Shown here: one piece after another, positions 47,618 through 56,475 of the stretch
Position numbering within the stretch: the stretch's first letter is position 1
Layout: every line of letters begins with the position of its first letter
DNA from: Helicobacter aurati
GTDB lineage: Bacteria > Campylobacterota > Campylobacteria > Campylobacterales > Helicobacteraceae
Direction: 5' to 3'
Assembly: GCF_003364265.1 (NCBI RefSeq)
Contig: NZ_NXLW01000006.1
Coordinates: 55,627 to 119,626 of the forward strand
DNA: 64,000 nucleotides
Translations under genes and position numbers: made by a program
Notes under the pieces: model-generated
The model's database searches: none
Told to the model about the DNA's origin: nothing
Seen by the model: only the letters and a program-made list of their open reading frames with translations

Positions 47618-47908
47618 ATGGATTTTATTATGCGTAAAAAGGCAGCAGCATTAGCTTATGAAGAGTTAAAGGATTATGCTCCAAGAATTGTAGCCAGTGG
47701 ACAGGGTAGAATAGCAGAGGCAATTATTGCAAAAGCGGAAGAGTTTAACGTACCTTTGTTTTGCAATGCAGAGCTAGTTGATTCGTTGGTTAAGATGGAT
47801 ATAAATAGCAATGTACCACCTGAATTATACCAAGCGGTTGTTGATATTTTTATATGGCTACAAAATACCGAAAATGATTCAACTATAAGTACAGGAAAGC
47901 AACATTAG
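47618..47908 (+). CDS. FlhB C-terminal-domain paralog (FlhB2-like)
   Basis: A 96-residue cytoplasmic protein matching only the C-terminal domain of the flagellar export switch FlhB (AALAYEELKDYAPRIVASGQGRIAEAIIAKAEE, here split by its AYEEL start, then VPLFCNAELVDSL and VPPELYQAVVDIF). It has no membrane helices. The NPTH autocleavage site of FlhB is absent, so it would be constitutively in the processed-like state. H. pylori has a similar free domain. An alternative start is ATG 47630; ribosome-binding site weak in both cases. Confidence 0.85.
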   Translation: MDFIMRKKAAALAYEELKDYAPRIVASGQGRIAEAIIAKAEEFNVPLFCNAELVDSLVKMDINSNVPPELYQAVVDIFIWLQNTENDSTISTGKQH

Positions 47909-48165
47909 GATAATGAAATCTTGTAATATGTCTAAATTCCAATAATTTATATGCAATGCACAATAAAAATAAGTTCGAGAATATAATAACATAACAACGT
48001 TGAGCAAAAAGAATAAGATAAATTGTCTATGTGAATTAGATTCAAGAATATTAACAGCAATTGTATTAATGAAAGAGCTTACAGTATGCTCAAAAATACA
48101 AATGCAAGCAACTGTGTATCTAAATGTGTTTTAGTGTTCCCATGAAAATAAGAGTTTGTAAAAAT

Positions 48166-49257
48166 TTAGCACTGCAATGTACTCATATCAATTACATACC
48201 GGAATCTAGCTTTCCCATTTGTAAGGTTGTTGTATGCCTTATCAATATCTTTTATGCTAATTATTTCTATTTCTGGGTAAATTTTGTGTTGCAATGAAAA
48301 ATCAAGCATCTTTTGAGTTTCTTTCATACCACCGATAAGAGAACCATAGACTTTCTTTCCTCCTTGAAATATAAGTTGAGTAACATCAACTTTAATTGCG
48401 TTTTCTACGGGTGGTAATCCCACAATTGCTAATTCACCGCCGAATTTTAATAATTCAATATACGCATTCACATTGTAATTTGTTGGGATTGTAGAAATGA
48501 TAAAATCAAACTGACTTTCTACATTCTTTGTATTTGTGTAAAATGCTTTTGCTCCAAGTCGCAATGCTTCATCTTTCTTTATCTCATTTCTCGCAAAAAT
48601 ACTTACTTGAGCACCCATTTGTAAGGCGTATTTTAATGCCATGACGCCTAATCCACCAAAGCCAGCCACGGCGATGTTGTCGCCTTTTTTGACATTACTA
48701 AATTTAAGTGGAGAGTAAGTTGTAATACCCGCGCATAATAAAGGAGCAACTTTTTCTAACGGCGCATCTATTGGCACATTTACTGCAAACCTTTCATTAA
48801 CTACAATACTATTGGAATAACCGCCATAAGTCGGGTTGTTCTGATGAAAACAATCAAGACAATCGTAAGTGAAGACAACTTTACCGTTTTCACAGAATTG
48901 TTCTTGGGATTGTTTGCAAGCCCTACATACTCCACAGCTATTTACCATACATCCTACTCCAGCATTATCCCCAATTTTAAATTTAGAAACATTATGTCCT
49001 ACAGCAACAACTCTTCCTGCAATTTCATGCCCTGGTACCATAGGGTAAATACCCTCTTTCCATTCACTTCGGACACTATGTATGTCGCTATGACAGATTC
49101 CAACAAATAATATCTCAATTAAAATATCAGTATCTCCTAGTGCATGCCTTTTAAATCTAAAAGGTTTAAACGTGTCGTCTTTATGTGCAACTGCATAGCC
49201 TAAACAGTCAATTTCCGTAGCATTTTGTGCTTGCAATAGATTGCTCTCTAGTAACAT
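48166..49257 (-). CDS. Zinc-dependent alcohol dehydrogenase (CAD-type MDR)
   Basis: Medium-chain dehydrogenase of about 363 residues, NADP-type, oxidising or reducing alcohols and aldehydes. Catalytic zinc residues are in GICHSDIHS and PGHEIAG. The structural zinc site is four Cys in NSCGVCRACKQSQEQFC. The nucleotide-binding glycine motif is GFGGLG. It follows H. pylori HP1104 (cinnamyl-alcohol dehydrogenase) through most of its length, from memory. The ATG at 49257 is chosen because AAGGA lies seven bases upstream; a start at 49341 would overlap the next gene. The N-terminal 20 residues extend beyond the H. pylori protein. Confidence 0.9.
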   Translation of the reverse strand: MLLESNLLQAQNATEIDCLGYAVAHKDDTFKPFRFKRHALGDTDILIEILFVGICHSDIHSVRSEWKEGIYPMVPGHEIAGRVVAVGHNVSKFKIGDNAGVGCMVNSCGVCRACKQSQEQFCENGKVVFTYDCLDCFHQNNPTYGGYSNSIVVNERFAVNVPIDAPLEKVAPLLCAGITTYSPLKFSNVKKGDNIAVAGFGGLGVMALKYALQMGAQVSIFARNEIKKDEALRLGAKAFYTNTKNVESQFDFIISTIPTNYNVNAYIELLKFGGELAIVGLPPVENAIKVDVTQLIFQGGKKVYGSLIGGMKETQKMLDFSLQHKIYPEIEIISIKDIDKAYNNLTNGKARFRYVIDMSTLQC

Positions 49258-49322
49258 ATTATTCCTTGCGTAGGTAAAATCGTTAATCTCTAAAGTCTTG
49301 CGGGCAGTATACCAAATGAGTT

Positions 49323-50639
49323 TTATTTGTTTGTAAACCAACTAGGCAAATCCAACATGCCAGAATCTTTAAAAGCATCTTTCATGCTTTTAACATTCAC
49401 AGGAGTCCAATATTGTAGATTCTGGTTAAAGCTACGTGCCCCGGCAAACATGAGATCCATATAGCGTACTTCACTTATGCGCCAAAAACGTAAGGGTTGG
49501 TTAAATGCACTTGCATTGTTAAACATCTCGCTAGCATTCCAAACATTCACAGTATTCCAATTATCAAGCGGCTGATTGAAATTTTTTGCATCTTTAAACA
49601 TAGCTTTCATATTTTGTACACGACTAACATTCCAGTTGTTGAGCGGTTGGTTAAAGCTACGTGCCCCGGCGAACATTTCGCCCATGTCATTTACTTTAGA
49701 AATATTCCAGCTGTTGAGCGGCTGATTGAAATTTTTTGCATCTTTAAACATAGCTTTCATATTTTGTACACGACTAACATTCCAAGTTATAAGTGGTTGA
49801 TTAAAACGACGCGCACCTTCAAACATACTGTGCATATCTTTTACAAGTCCTACGTTCCATTTACGCAATGTCTTATCAAAATATATTGCATTTTTGAACA
49901 TACTACTCATATCGATTACGCTGCTGACATCCCACTCGTTAAGTGCTTGATTAAACTCTTGTGCGTCCAAAAACATTGCCCGCATGCTCTCTACGTTGCT
50001 CGTATTCCAATTATCAAGCGGCTGATTAAAAGCAATTGCTCCAGCAAACATTTCATTCATATATTTCACGCGACTAACATCCCAGTTATTCAGTGTTTGA
50101 TTGAATCTTATAGCGTCTCTAAACATACTCTGCATGCTTTCTACGTTGCTCGTATTCCAATTATCAAGCGGCTGATTAAAAGCAATTGCTCCAGCAAACA
50201 TGAAATCCATATTATTGACGTTGGATACATCCCATGAATTGAGTGAAACATTAAAATACTTTGCCTTATCAAACATGCCGTACATGTTTTTCACGCGACT
50301 AACATTCCAATTTTCTATGCCATTAAAATCATGTCTTGCAGAGTTTTTAAAAAGTCCACTCATATCTGTAATAAGACTTGTGTCAACATCTTTAAGCGAA
50401 ACATCAAGTTGTTCTACAATCTGTTTAAGTTCAAGTTTTGTGCGAGGCTTGTAGGTTTTAGTAATGCTTGTATTGGCATTATATTCCAGCGAATAAAGCT
50501 CTATGGCATTTTGCGTTTGTAATTGTGAATCTTGATAGGCTTCTTGTTTGATAGAGGTGGTTATTTCTTTTGAGGATGTACAACCATGATAAGTAATTGC
50601 ACAGTATATTGCTAGCAGCATGATTACGATCGAGCGCAT
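49323..50639 (-). CDS. Lipoprotein with thirteen 25-residue DUF285 repeats
   Basis: Surface or periplasmic lipoprotein of 438 residues. Signal peptide ends in a lipobox with C20 (TYHGC). After a linker (21-90) come about thirteen consecutive repeats of 25 residues with the pattern FNQPLxNWxxSxVxxMxxMFxxA, the BspA/DUF285 family found in Mycoplasma, Brachyspira and some Helicobacter. Some repeats are almost identical at DNA level. Relatives are proposed surface adhesins or antigens; function here is unknown. A TATAAT on the same strand at 50657-50662 fits a promoter. It reads away from galU. Confidence 0.87.
   Translation of the reverse strand: MRSIVIMLLAIYCAITYHGCTSSKEITTSIKQEAYQDSQLQTQNAIELYSLEYNANTSITKTYKPRTKLELKQIVEQLDVSLKDVDTSLITDMSGLFKNSARHDFNGIENWNVSRVKNMYGMFDKAKYFNVSLNSWDVSNVNNMDFMFAGAIAFNQPLDNWNTSNVESMQSMFRDAIRFNQTLNNWDVSRVKYMNEMFAGAIAFNQPLDNWNTSNVESMRAMFLDAQEFNQALNEWDVSSVIDMSSMFKNAIYFDKTLRKWNVGLVKDMHSMFEGARRFNQPLITWNVSRVQNMKAMFKDAKNFNQPLNSWNISKVNDMGEMFAGARSFNQPLNNWNVSRVQNMKAMFKDAKNFNQPLDNWNTVNVWNASEMFNNASAFNQPLRFWRISEVRYMDLMFAGARSFNQNLQYWTPVNVKSMKDAFKDSGMLDLPSWFTNK
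49568..50201 (-). repeat. Nearly identical DNA copies inside the DUF285 gene
   Basis: A 67-base stretch at 49568-49634 recurs without mismatch at 49718-49784. A 62-base stretch at 49990-50051 recurs at 50140-50201. Both pairs are 150 bases apart, exactly two 75-base repeat units. They offer substrate for in-frame expansion and contraction of the coding repeats. Confidence 0.9.
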
Positions 50640-50656
50640 ATAATTTCCTTGTAGGG

Positions 50657-50662
50657 ATTATA
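50657..50662 (-). promoter_or_regulatory. Candidate -10 box for the DUF285 lipoprotein
   Basis: TATAAT on the minus strand, 18 bases before the start codon. No convincing -35 box. Confidence 0.35.
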
Positions 50663-50693
50663 ACACAATTCCATTCATGTCCGTAATTTGTTG

Positions 50694-50699
50694 TATAAT
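50694..50699 (+). promoter_or_regulatory. Candidate -10 box for galU
   Basis: TATAAT preceded by TG (extended -10 form TGTATAAT), 21 bases before the galU ATG, in the 81-base divergent region shared with the DUF285 gene. Confidence 0.45.
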
Positions 50700-50720
50700 T
50701 TGCTTAGGTAAGGAGATACG

Positions 50721-51545
50721 ATGATAGAAACATGTTTATTCCCAGCTGCAGGTTACGGTACAAGATTTTTACCTGCGACAAAGGCAATGCCAAAAGAAAT
50801 GCTACCCATTCTTACTAAGCCACTCATACAATACGGTATTGAAGAGGCACTTGATTCGGGGTGTAGAACTATGGCGATTGTTACAGGTAGGGGCAAGAGG
50901 AGCATTGAAGACCATTTTGATATAAGCTATGAATTAGAACACCAAATAAAAAACACTTCAAAAGAAAGTCTTTTGACAGAAATTCGCAGCATTATGGAAA
51001 CAGCTACTTTTAGTTATACAAGACAAAAAGAAATGCGTGGATTGGGGCATGCGATTTTGACAGGAGAAACTCTTGTAGGCAAAAATCCTTTTGCTGTAAT
51101 TTTGGCTGATGATTTATGTTATAACGATGGCGAGGGTGTTTTGACACAAATGATGAGAGTTTATGAAAAATATCGTTGCTCCATCGTTGCAATTCAAGAA
51201 ATAGATTCTAATGATGTGCATAAATATGGAATTATTGATGCAGATATATTGGAAGATAGAATCTATAAAGTAAAGTCTATGGTTGAAAAACCAAACAGAG
51301 AAGATGCTCCATCGAATCTCGCTATTATTGGTCGGTACATTCTTACACCTGACATTTTTAATATTTTACGTATGACACAACCCGGTATTAATGGAGAATT
51401 GCAAATTACCGATGCTCTTTTAGAACAGGCAAAATTAGGTCGGGTTGTCGGTTATAAGTTCAAAGGAACTCGTTATGACTGCGGAAGTCTCGATGGTTTT
51501 GTAAAAGCTACAAACGATTTTTATCAAAGGATACAAGACAAATAA
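50721..51545 (+). CDS. galU: UTP-glucose-1-phosphate uridylyltransferase
   Basis: Makes UDP-glucose for envelope glycans. The 274-residue protein opens with the nucleotidyltransferase motif FPAAGYGTRFLPATKAMPKE and has ILADDL (metal-binding Asp region), MVEKP and the GELQITDAL stretch. Length is standard for bacterial GalU. AAGGAGA precedes the start. Convergent with lon, 30 bases apart. Confidence 0.97.
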   Translation: MIETCLFPAAGYGTRFLPATKAMPKEMLPILTKPLIQYGIEEALDSGCRTMAIVTGRGKRSIEDHFDISYELEHQIKNTSKESLLTEIRSIMETATFSYTRQKEMRGLGHAILTGETLVGKNPFAVILADDLCYNDGEGVLTQMMRVYEKYRCSIVAIQEIDSNDVHKYGIIDADILEDRIYKVKSMVEKPNREDAPSNLAIIGRYILTPDIFNILRMTQPGINGELQITDALLEQAKLGRVVGYKFKGTRYDCGSLDGFVKATNDFYQRIQDK

Positions 51546-51575
51546 TAGTTGAATAATTCATTTCGGTATTTTAAT

Positions 51576-54230
51576 TTATTGAAAACTCTTTGATTCGCTT
51601 GATTTTGACGGGTTATCAATCAATACATATTTAAAAACTTCATCTATATTTTTTACAGGAATTATTTCAAGATTTTGTTGCACTTCATCTGGAATGTCCT
51701 CTAAATCACGTTGATAATTTTTGATTGGAATGAGTGTTTTTTTAATATCTGCTTTATATGCTGCAATCAGTTTTTCTTTCAAACCACCAATAGGCAGTAC
51801 CTCGCCGCTTAGATTTAGTTCTCCAGTCATTGCAATGTCTTGTTGCGCCTTTTTATCAAAAAGAATGGAAGCAATTGCACATGCCATTGTAATACCGGCA
51901 CTTGGACCATCCTTGGGCGTTGCTCCCTCTGGAATATGCAGGTGAATGTCTAACTTATCTGTGGGGCTTTGATATTCTTCTAAGTTATTAGGATTCTTGT
52001 TGTTTGTTGGGTTTGTAGATTGTATTTTTTTACTTTGAGGAGTGATATGTGAATCCTTTGGGTGAGACAGAGATTGAGAATCTTTAGCGCAAGGAAGTAA
52101 TTGCTTTTCTTTGTCAAGCCTATTTTTTACAACTGAATAGGCGATATAAGCCGACTCTTTCATAACGTCACCTAATTGCCCTGTAAGTTTTAGATTTCCT
52201 TTGCCAATCAAAGATAATGCCTCAATTTTGAGTACATCACCCCCGACTGCCGTCCATGCCAAACCGTTAACAATGCCTAGTCTTGGTTTCCTGTCAGTTT
52301 TATCAATCTCAAAGACCGTTTTCTTTAATAATTCTGGCAAATCCTTTGCCCCGACGCTTAAAGATTCTATTTTACCGCTTAGAATTTTTGTAGCGGTTTT
52401 GCGCATAATTTGTGCAATCTTACGTCGCAAATTTCGCACACCAGCTTCTCTTGTATAATTATGAATCATTAAGTCAATAGCTTCCTTGGATATTTTTATT
52501 TCATTTGATTTTAGTCCATGATTTTTAGTTTCTTGAGGGATAAGATATTTTTTAGCGATTTCGTATTTTTCTTGAGGCGTATAACTACTAATTTCGATAA
52601 ATTCCATTCGATCTCGAAGTGGCGCAGGTATTAATGCAATATCATTGGCAGTTGCAATAAAAACAACTTGTGATAAATCGATACTAAAATTAGTATAATA
52701 ATCCCTAAAATTTACATTTTGTTCTGGGTCCAGAATCTCGAGTAACACACTTGTAGGATCGCCACGTATTCCTCTTGCGAGTTTGTCTATTTCATCTAAA
52801 ACCATTACGGGATTCATTTTTTTTGAATCTATTAAGCCTTGCACAATTCTCCCTGGCATTGATCCAAGGTAAGTTCGTCTATGTCCTCTTAATTCGTTTA
52901 CGTCTTCTAATCCTCCAAGCGCTATGCGAACAAGCGGCCTGTTGAGTGCTATGGCTATAGAGTTGGCAAGACTTGTCTTACCAACGCCCGGTGGACCATA
53001 AAAGCACAATATGGTGCCTTTGTGTTTATCACTCACCATGCGAGATGTTTGTTCCCTATCTTTTGAGTCTTTGTTGTGAGAATCTATTTTTTTTGACACG
53101 TTACTAGAAGTTGCTGGGACATCAATCTTTTGTTGGGCGGTTTTAGAGGATTCTTTAGTAGCCTTAGAATCTTTTAAAGAAGCTGCCTCTTCTTTATTCC
53201 GCTGTTCTAAAAGTTGCTTGACTGCAAAATATTCTATGATACGTTGTTTTGGCTCTAGGAGAGAATAATGATCGGCATTAAGTTGTTTTTCGACATTTTT
53301 GATACTAAGTTTTTTGCTACTTATGCTCGTAAATGGAATTTCCAACATCCATTCAACATAATTTTGCACCATATTGGCATCTGAACTATCAGGATGAGCA
53401 CGCGCTAATCTGTCAATCTGTTTTTTTACTTCTCTATATGCGTCCTCATGCATACCTACCTTCAGTTCTTCTAATTTTGTATAGTATTGCTCGATTTCTT
53501 CATCACGTTGCTTGTCGATACCAAGTTCTTTTTGAATCTGTTTTAATTGTTCTTTTAAGAAAAATTCACGATTAATCTGATCCATTTTTGTATGAACTTT
53601 AGATTTTATATCTTTTTGTAATTTTTGTGTTTCAATTTCTTCTAACACCATTTGTGTAGCAAGCATGAGCCTATCTTCAGTGTCATTGCTCGCAAAAAGC
53701 ATATAACTTTGTTCTTTTTTTAAGCGAAGTGTGGAGGTAACCAAGTCTACTACTTTGTTAGGGTCATCTGTGTTTTCTATGTTGCGTAATAAGTCAGGGG
53801 AAATATTTTGACTAAGATGTGCCAACGCATTAACTTTTTCTAAAAATACTGCAAGCAAGGCTTGGACTGTATGCGGCTCGTATTGCTTATAAAAAATAAC
53901 AGAAACTTTGGCTTCTAGTGGCTCAAAATTGATAATTTCTGTAATTTTTCCCTTTGAAATACCTTGAAAGAGGATTTTTATTCTCCCATCTGGTAAGCTT
54001 ACTCTACGCATAATTTTACCAATAACGCCGACGTCATAAAATGGCATGTCGTTTTCTTTATGGCTGTTTTTTGCACACACAACAAATACTGTTTCGTCCC
54101 TTTCTTCCGCTATTTTTGTTGCAGCGATATTGGACTTATCAGCTATAAAGATGGGCGCAATAGTAAATGGGAAAACAAACATTTCGTCTTCGAGAATAAC
54201 AGGCAATATGATTGATTGATTGTCTTGCAT
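51576..54230 (-). CDS. lon: ATP-dependent Lon protease
   Basis: Cytosolic AAA+ serine protease, 884 residues, about 100 longer than E. coli Lon. The N-terminal LON domain (about 8-200), coiled-coil region, Walker A G412-PPGVGKT, Walker B VMVLDEIDK, and the protease dyad S777 (DGPSAG) and K820 are all present. Two hydrophilic, low-complexity inserts account for the extra length: about residues 350-404 just before Walker A, rich in Lys/Ser/Asp, and about 714-757 in the protease domain, rich in Ser/Pro/Asn. bamD lies 42 bases upstream on the same strand, as in H. pylori. Confidence 0.97.
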   Translation of the reverse strand: MQDNQSIILPVILEDEMFVFPFTIAPIFIADKSNIAATKIAEERDETVFVVCAKNSHKENDMPFYDVGVIGKIMRRVSLPDGRIKILFQGISKGKITEIINFEPLEAKVSVIFYKQYEPHTVQALLAVFLEKVNALAHLSQNISPDLLRNIENTDDPNKVVDLVTSTLRLKKEQSYMLFASNDTEDRLMLATQMVLEEIETQKLQKDIKSKVHTKMDQINREFFLKEQLKQIQKELGIDKQRDEEIEQYYTKLEELKVGMHEDAYREVKKQIDRLARAHPDSSDANMVQNYVEWMLEIPFTSISSKKLSIKNVEKQLNADHYSLLEPKQRIIEYFAVKQLLEQRNKEEAASLKDSKATKESSKTAQQKIDVPATSSNVSKKIDSHNKDSKDREQTSRMVSDKHKGTILCFYGPPGVGKTSLANSIAIALNRPLVRIALGGLEDVNELRGHRRTYLGSMPGRIVQGLIDSKKMNPVMVLDEIDKLARGIRGDPTSVLLEILDPEQNVNFRDYYTNFSIDLSQVVFIATANDIALIPAPLRDRMEFIEISSYTPQEKYEIAKKYLIPQETKNHGLKSNEIKISKEAIDLMIHNYTREAGVRNLRRKIAQIMRKTATKILSGKIESLSVGAKDLPELLKKTVFEIDKTDRKPRLGIVNGLAWTAVGGDVLKIEALSLIGKGNLKLTGQLGDVMKESAYIAYSVVKNRLDKEKQLLPCAKDSQSLSHPKDSHITPQSKKIQSTNPTNNKNPNNLEEYQSPTDKLDIHLHIPEGATPKDGPSAGITMACAIASILFDKKAQQDIAMTGELNLSGEVLPIGGLKEKLIAAYKADIKKTLIPIKNYQRDLEDIPDEVQQNLEIIPVKNIDEVFKYVLIDNPSKSSESKSFQ

Positions 54231-54272
54231 CTTTGTCCTTATATTTTTATTGGAATTATTAGATGAGATTGG

Positions 54273-54965
54273 CTACCAATTTAGAAGTAGCATATACCAT
54301 GGTACTTTTGAAGGTTTTGGATTTGTTGCTATTTGTAAATCAGAATCTATTCTCTCATTATAGATTTGTTCGGCTTCTTTTTTATTATTTTTCGCATAAA
54401 CACGTGCAATGGCGGTATTGAGTTCATTTTGTCCTAGCGCAAATTTTACTTCCATTTCATAGACAAATGGAAGATAACGGCTATTGGGATATTTTTGTAT
54501 AAATTCCTGTATTAACGCGATGCTATCGCTCATAAATCGTTGATCTTTTGACGAATTTTTAAAAGCATATAAGTGAGACTTCAAACGTAAATAACTAATA
54601 TAATCTGCATTGCTAGAATTACCGTATCTTTTAAGATATTCCTTAAAATAAAAATCGGAAAGAATATATTCTTCATTATTTAAATGCGCTTGTCCCAGTG
54701 CAAGCATAGATTCTGGAAGAAGCGGGGAATTGAGATGTTCGCTTTGTAACGATGAAAAATAACTATCAGCAGTTTCAAGATTCCCTAAACGGATATTTTT
54801 GAAGATTCCTTCGTACCAAAATGTTGCAGGTTGATTATAAATAACTTCTTTATTTTTAGAGCAACCTAAATAAGCGAGAATACAGCAAGTATGCGCAACA
54901 AACAAGATGTGCTTTAGAAAGAATGCGAAACGTATTTTATGAGTGACTGTGGTTATGTTTTGCAT
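54273..54965 (-). CDS. bamD: Outer membrane assembly lipoprotein BamD
   Basis: Component of the BAM complex that inserts beta-barrel proteins. The 230-residue protein has a signal peptide with lipobox LAYLGC (C35) and then TPR-like helices (YEGIFKNIRLGNLETADSYF, here shortened; ALGQAHLNNEEYILSDFYFKEYLKRYG follows), including the PNSRYLP motif typical of BamD/ComL. The ATG at 54965 puts the signal peptide at the N-terminus. A frame opening at 55124 exists but would add 53 residues without purpose. Next to lon as in H. pylori. Confidence 0.88.
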   Translation of the reverse strand: MQNITTVTHKIRFAFFLKHILFVAHTCCILAYLGCSKNKEVIYNQPATFWYEGIFKNIRLGNLETADSYFSSLQSEHLNSPLLPESMLALGQAHLNNEEYILSDFYFKEYLKRYGNSSNADYISYLRLKSHLYAFKNSSKDQRFMSDSIALIQEFIQKYPNSRYLPFVYEMEVKFALGQNELNTAIARVYAKNNKKEAEQIYNERIDSDLQIATNPKPSKVPWYMLLLNW

Positions 54966-55174
54966 TGTAAATGTTTGTTGTTTCGGAATGTATTTAACAA
55001 ATAATGCCAATATAATGCTCCAAGAAAATATTTGTGTATTATATAAAAAATTCATGTTTATATTTTGCATATTTATAAAGTTTTTGGTAAAATATTGTCT
55101 TGCTAATTGATTACCTAATAGCACTATTTGATACTTTAGTGTAGTTTTATTTGCTAATTCTTATGGAGAATATT

Positions 55175-55588
55175 ATGGTTTTTGAAGTAAAATCCCCAAT
55201 TTTAGGTTTTGAGCATGTCGATAAAATGAAGTTAGAGAAATTGGATGATATTTTTTTACGACTTACTAACGCAAATGATGCTACACCTATTTTTACTTTA
55301 GTAAATCCGTTCGCTTTGCGAGAATATGAATTTGAAGTTCCCATGGCATTAAAACTATTACTTGATTTGGAAAACAGTAAGAATATTTTAACCGCAAATA
55401 TTATGGTTATGCAGAATCCTATTGAACGTTCCACGATTAATTTTCTTGCGCCATTAGTCTTTAATTTCGATAATTTATCGATGGCACAAATTGTACTGGA
55501 TAGCATTAAATATCCTGATTATAGTTTGGCAGAGCCTATTCTCAATTACTATCCACAAGATAAGCAGCCAAAGAATCTTGGGGATTGA
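55175..55588 (+). CDS. fliW: Flagellar assembly factor FliW
   Basis: FliW binds flagellin and, in many bacteria, antagonises CsrA to control flagellin translation. The 137-residue protein begins [16 protein letters not shown] and includes [17 protein letters not shown] and [21 protein letters not shown], given in separate pieces. The ATG at 55175 follows GGAGA at 55165-55169. Neighbours bamD and lon match the position of H. pylori HP1377 (the FliW2 copy). A flagellin gene lies at the right end of the window. Confidence 0.92.
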   Translation: MVFEVKSPILGFEHVDKMKLEKLDDIFLRLTNANDATPIFTLVNPFALREYEFEVPMALKLLLDLENSKNILTANIMVMQNPIERSTINFLAPLVFNFDNLSMAQIVLDSIKYPDYSLAEPILNYYPQDKQPKNLGD

Positions 55589-55628
55589 ACTATGCCTAAA
55601 TTGTAATATCTCTCAACCTATTTTTTTG

Positions 55629-56285
55629 TTAGTGGCTGTTTTGGGCAAGCGAGCCGTCATAAATATACTGAACAGGTCGTCTAAATTCCATGCGAGTAAT
55701 AGTATCATTTAAGAGTGTTGTAAGCACTTGCAAATCGGAATATACCCCACTATTCACAGCCGCACTTCCCGCAACATAAAGAATACGTGTTTTCTTGTAG
55801 ACGTCATACCAATCAAACGTAACTCTATACGCATCTCGTACGATACGTTCTACACTACGTTGTGTGGCTCCAGCATTACGCGTATCAATACTACATGACG
55901 GCACACCGTTAACTACATTGCAAACACCTTTTGCATTAAAGGTATATTGATAGTTGCTTGCTGGGTCAAGCCTCTCTTTTGTTACTTTTACATAGATTAC
56001 ATTGCGGATAAATGAGTTATCAATTTGTCCTGGGAGATAGATATTATTAAACCCCCTTTTTTTGAGTGCTTGCAGTGCTTCCCCTGCATAATACTTTGAA
56101 GATAAATCCCAAGGATCAGCAACAATCATTGTTGGGGCATTAGTGTCAAAATCATAGGTAGGTAGAACGGTCGAGTAATATTCTGCTTTCCAATTGGATG
56201 ATGAACAAGCACTTATAAAGCATGCCGTTGCAGAAAGTGCTAATAGCATTAAAATATAATATATATGTGCTAAAGGCTTTACCAT
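55629..56285 (-). CDS. Putative lipoprotein, family unknown
   Basis: A 218-residue protein with a signal peptide and lipobox FISAC (C27) followed by SSSNW. The mature domain of about 190 residues has mixed alpha/beta character and two cysteines (in GVCNVV and SCSI) that could form a disulfide. It somewhat recalls DUF4136-like lipoproteins, but the link is not secure. Convergent with fliW, 40 bases apart; followed upstream by an OMP pair in the same orientation, separated by 190 bases. Confidence 0.7.
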   Translation of the reverse strand: MVKPLAHIYYILMLLALSATACFISACSSSNWKAEYYSTVLPTYDFDTNAPTMIVADPWDLSSKYYAGEALQALKKRGFNNIYLPGQIDNSFIRNVIYVKVTKERLDPASNYQYTFNAKGVCNVVNGVPSCSIDTRNAGATQRSVERIVRDAYRVTFDWYDVYKKTRILYVAGSAAVNSGVYSDLQVLTTLLNDTITRMEFRRPVQYIYDGSLAQNSH

Positions 56286-56475
56286 TTATATCCTTTTACT
56301 GATTGAATTATTGGGATAAAGCAAAAAAAATTCCTTAGAATCTTTATTTTATTCCTTTTACTAAATAATAATAATTTTAATATTATGCGGAAATTTTTTA
56401 CGTTCTATAATCATATATGTATGGTTACACAACTTGGGTTAAATACTAATGAACAATAAAGAGAATCTAGTTAGC

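Noticed and set aside
47909..48165. Possible small RNA in the gap before the alcohol dehydrogenase
   Set aside because: No strong hairpin with U-tract and no clear promoter box were found in these 257 bases.
49568..50201. Regularly spaced DNA repeats resembling a CRISPR array
   Set aside because: The units are 75 bases, coding and in frame, with graded divergence, and there are no unique spacers or cas genes.
49497..50237. 246-residue open frame on the plus strand across the lipoprotein gene
   Set aside because: It is the antisense shadow of the 25-residue coding repeats, which keep the opposite frame open. It has no ribosome-binding site and the minus-strand protein is a clear lipoprotein.
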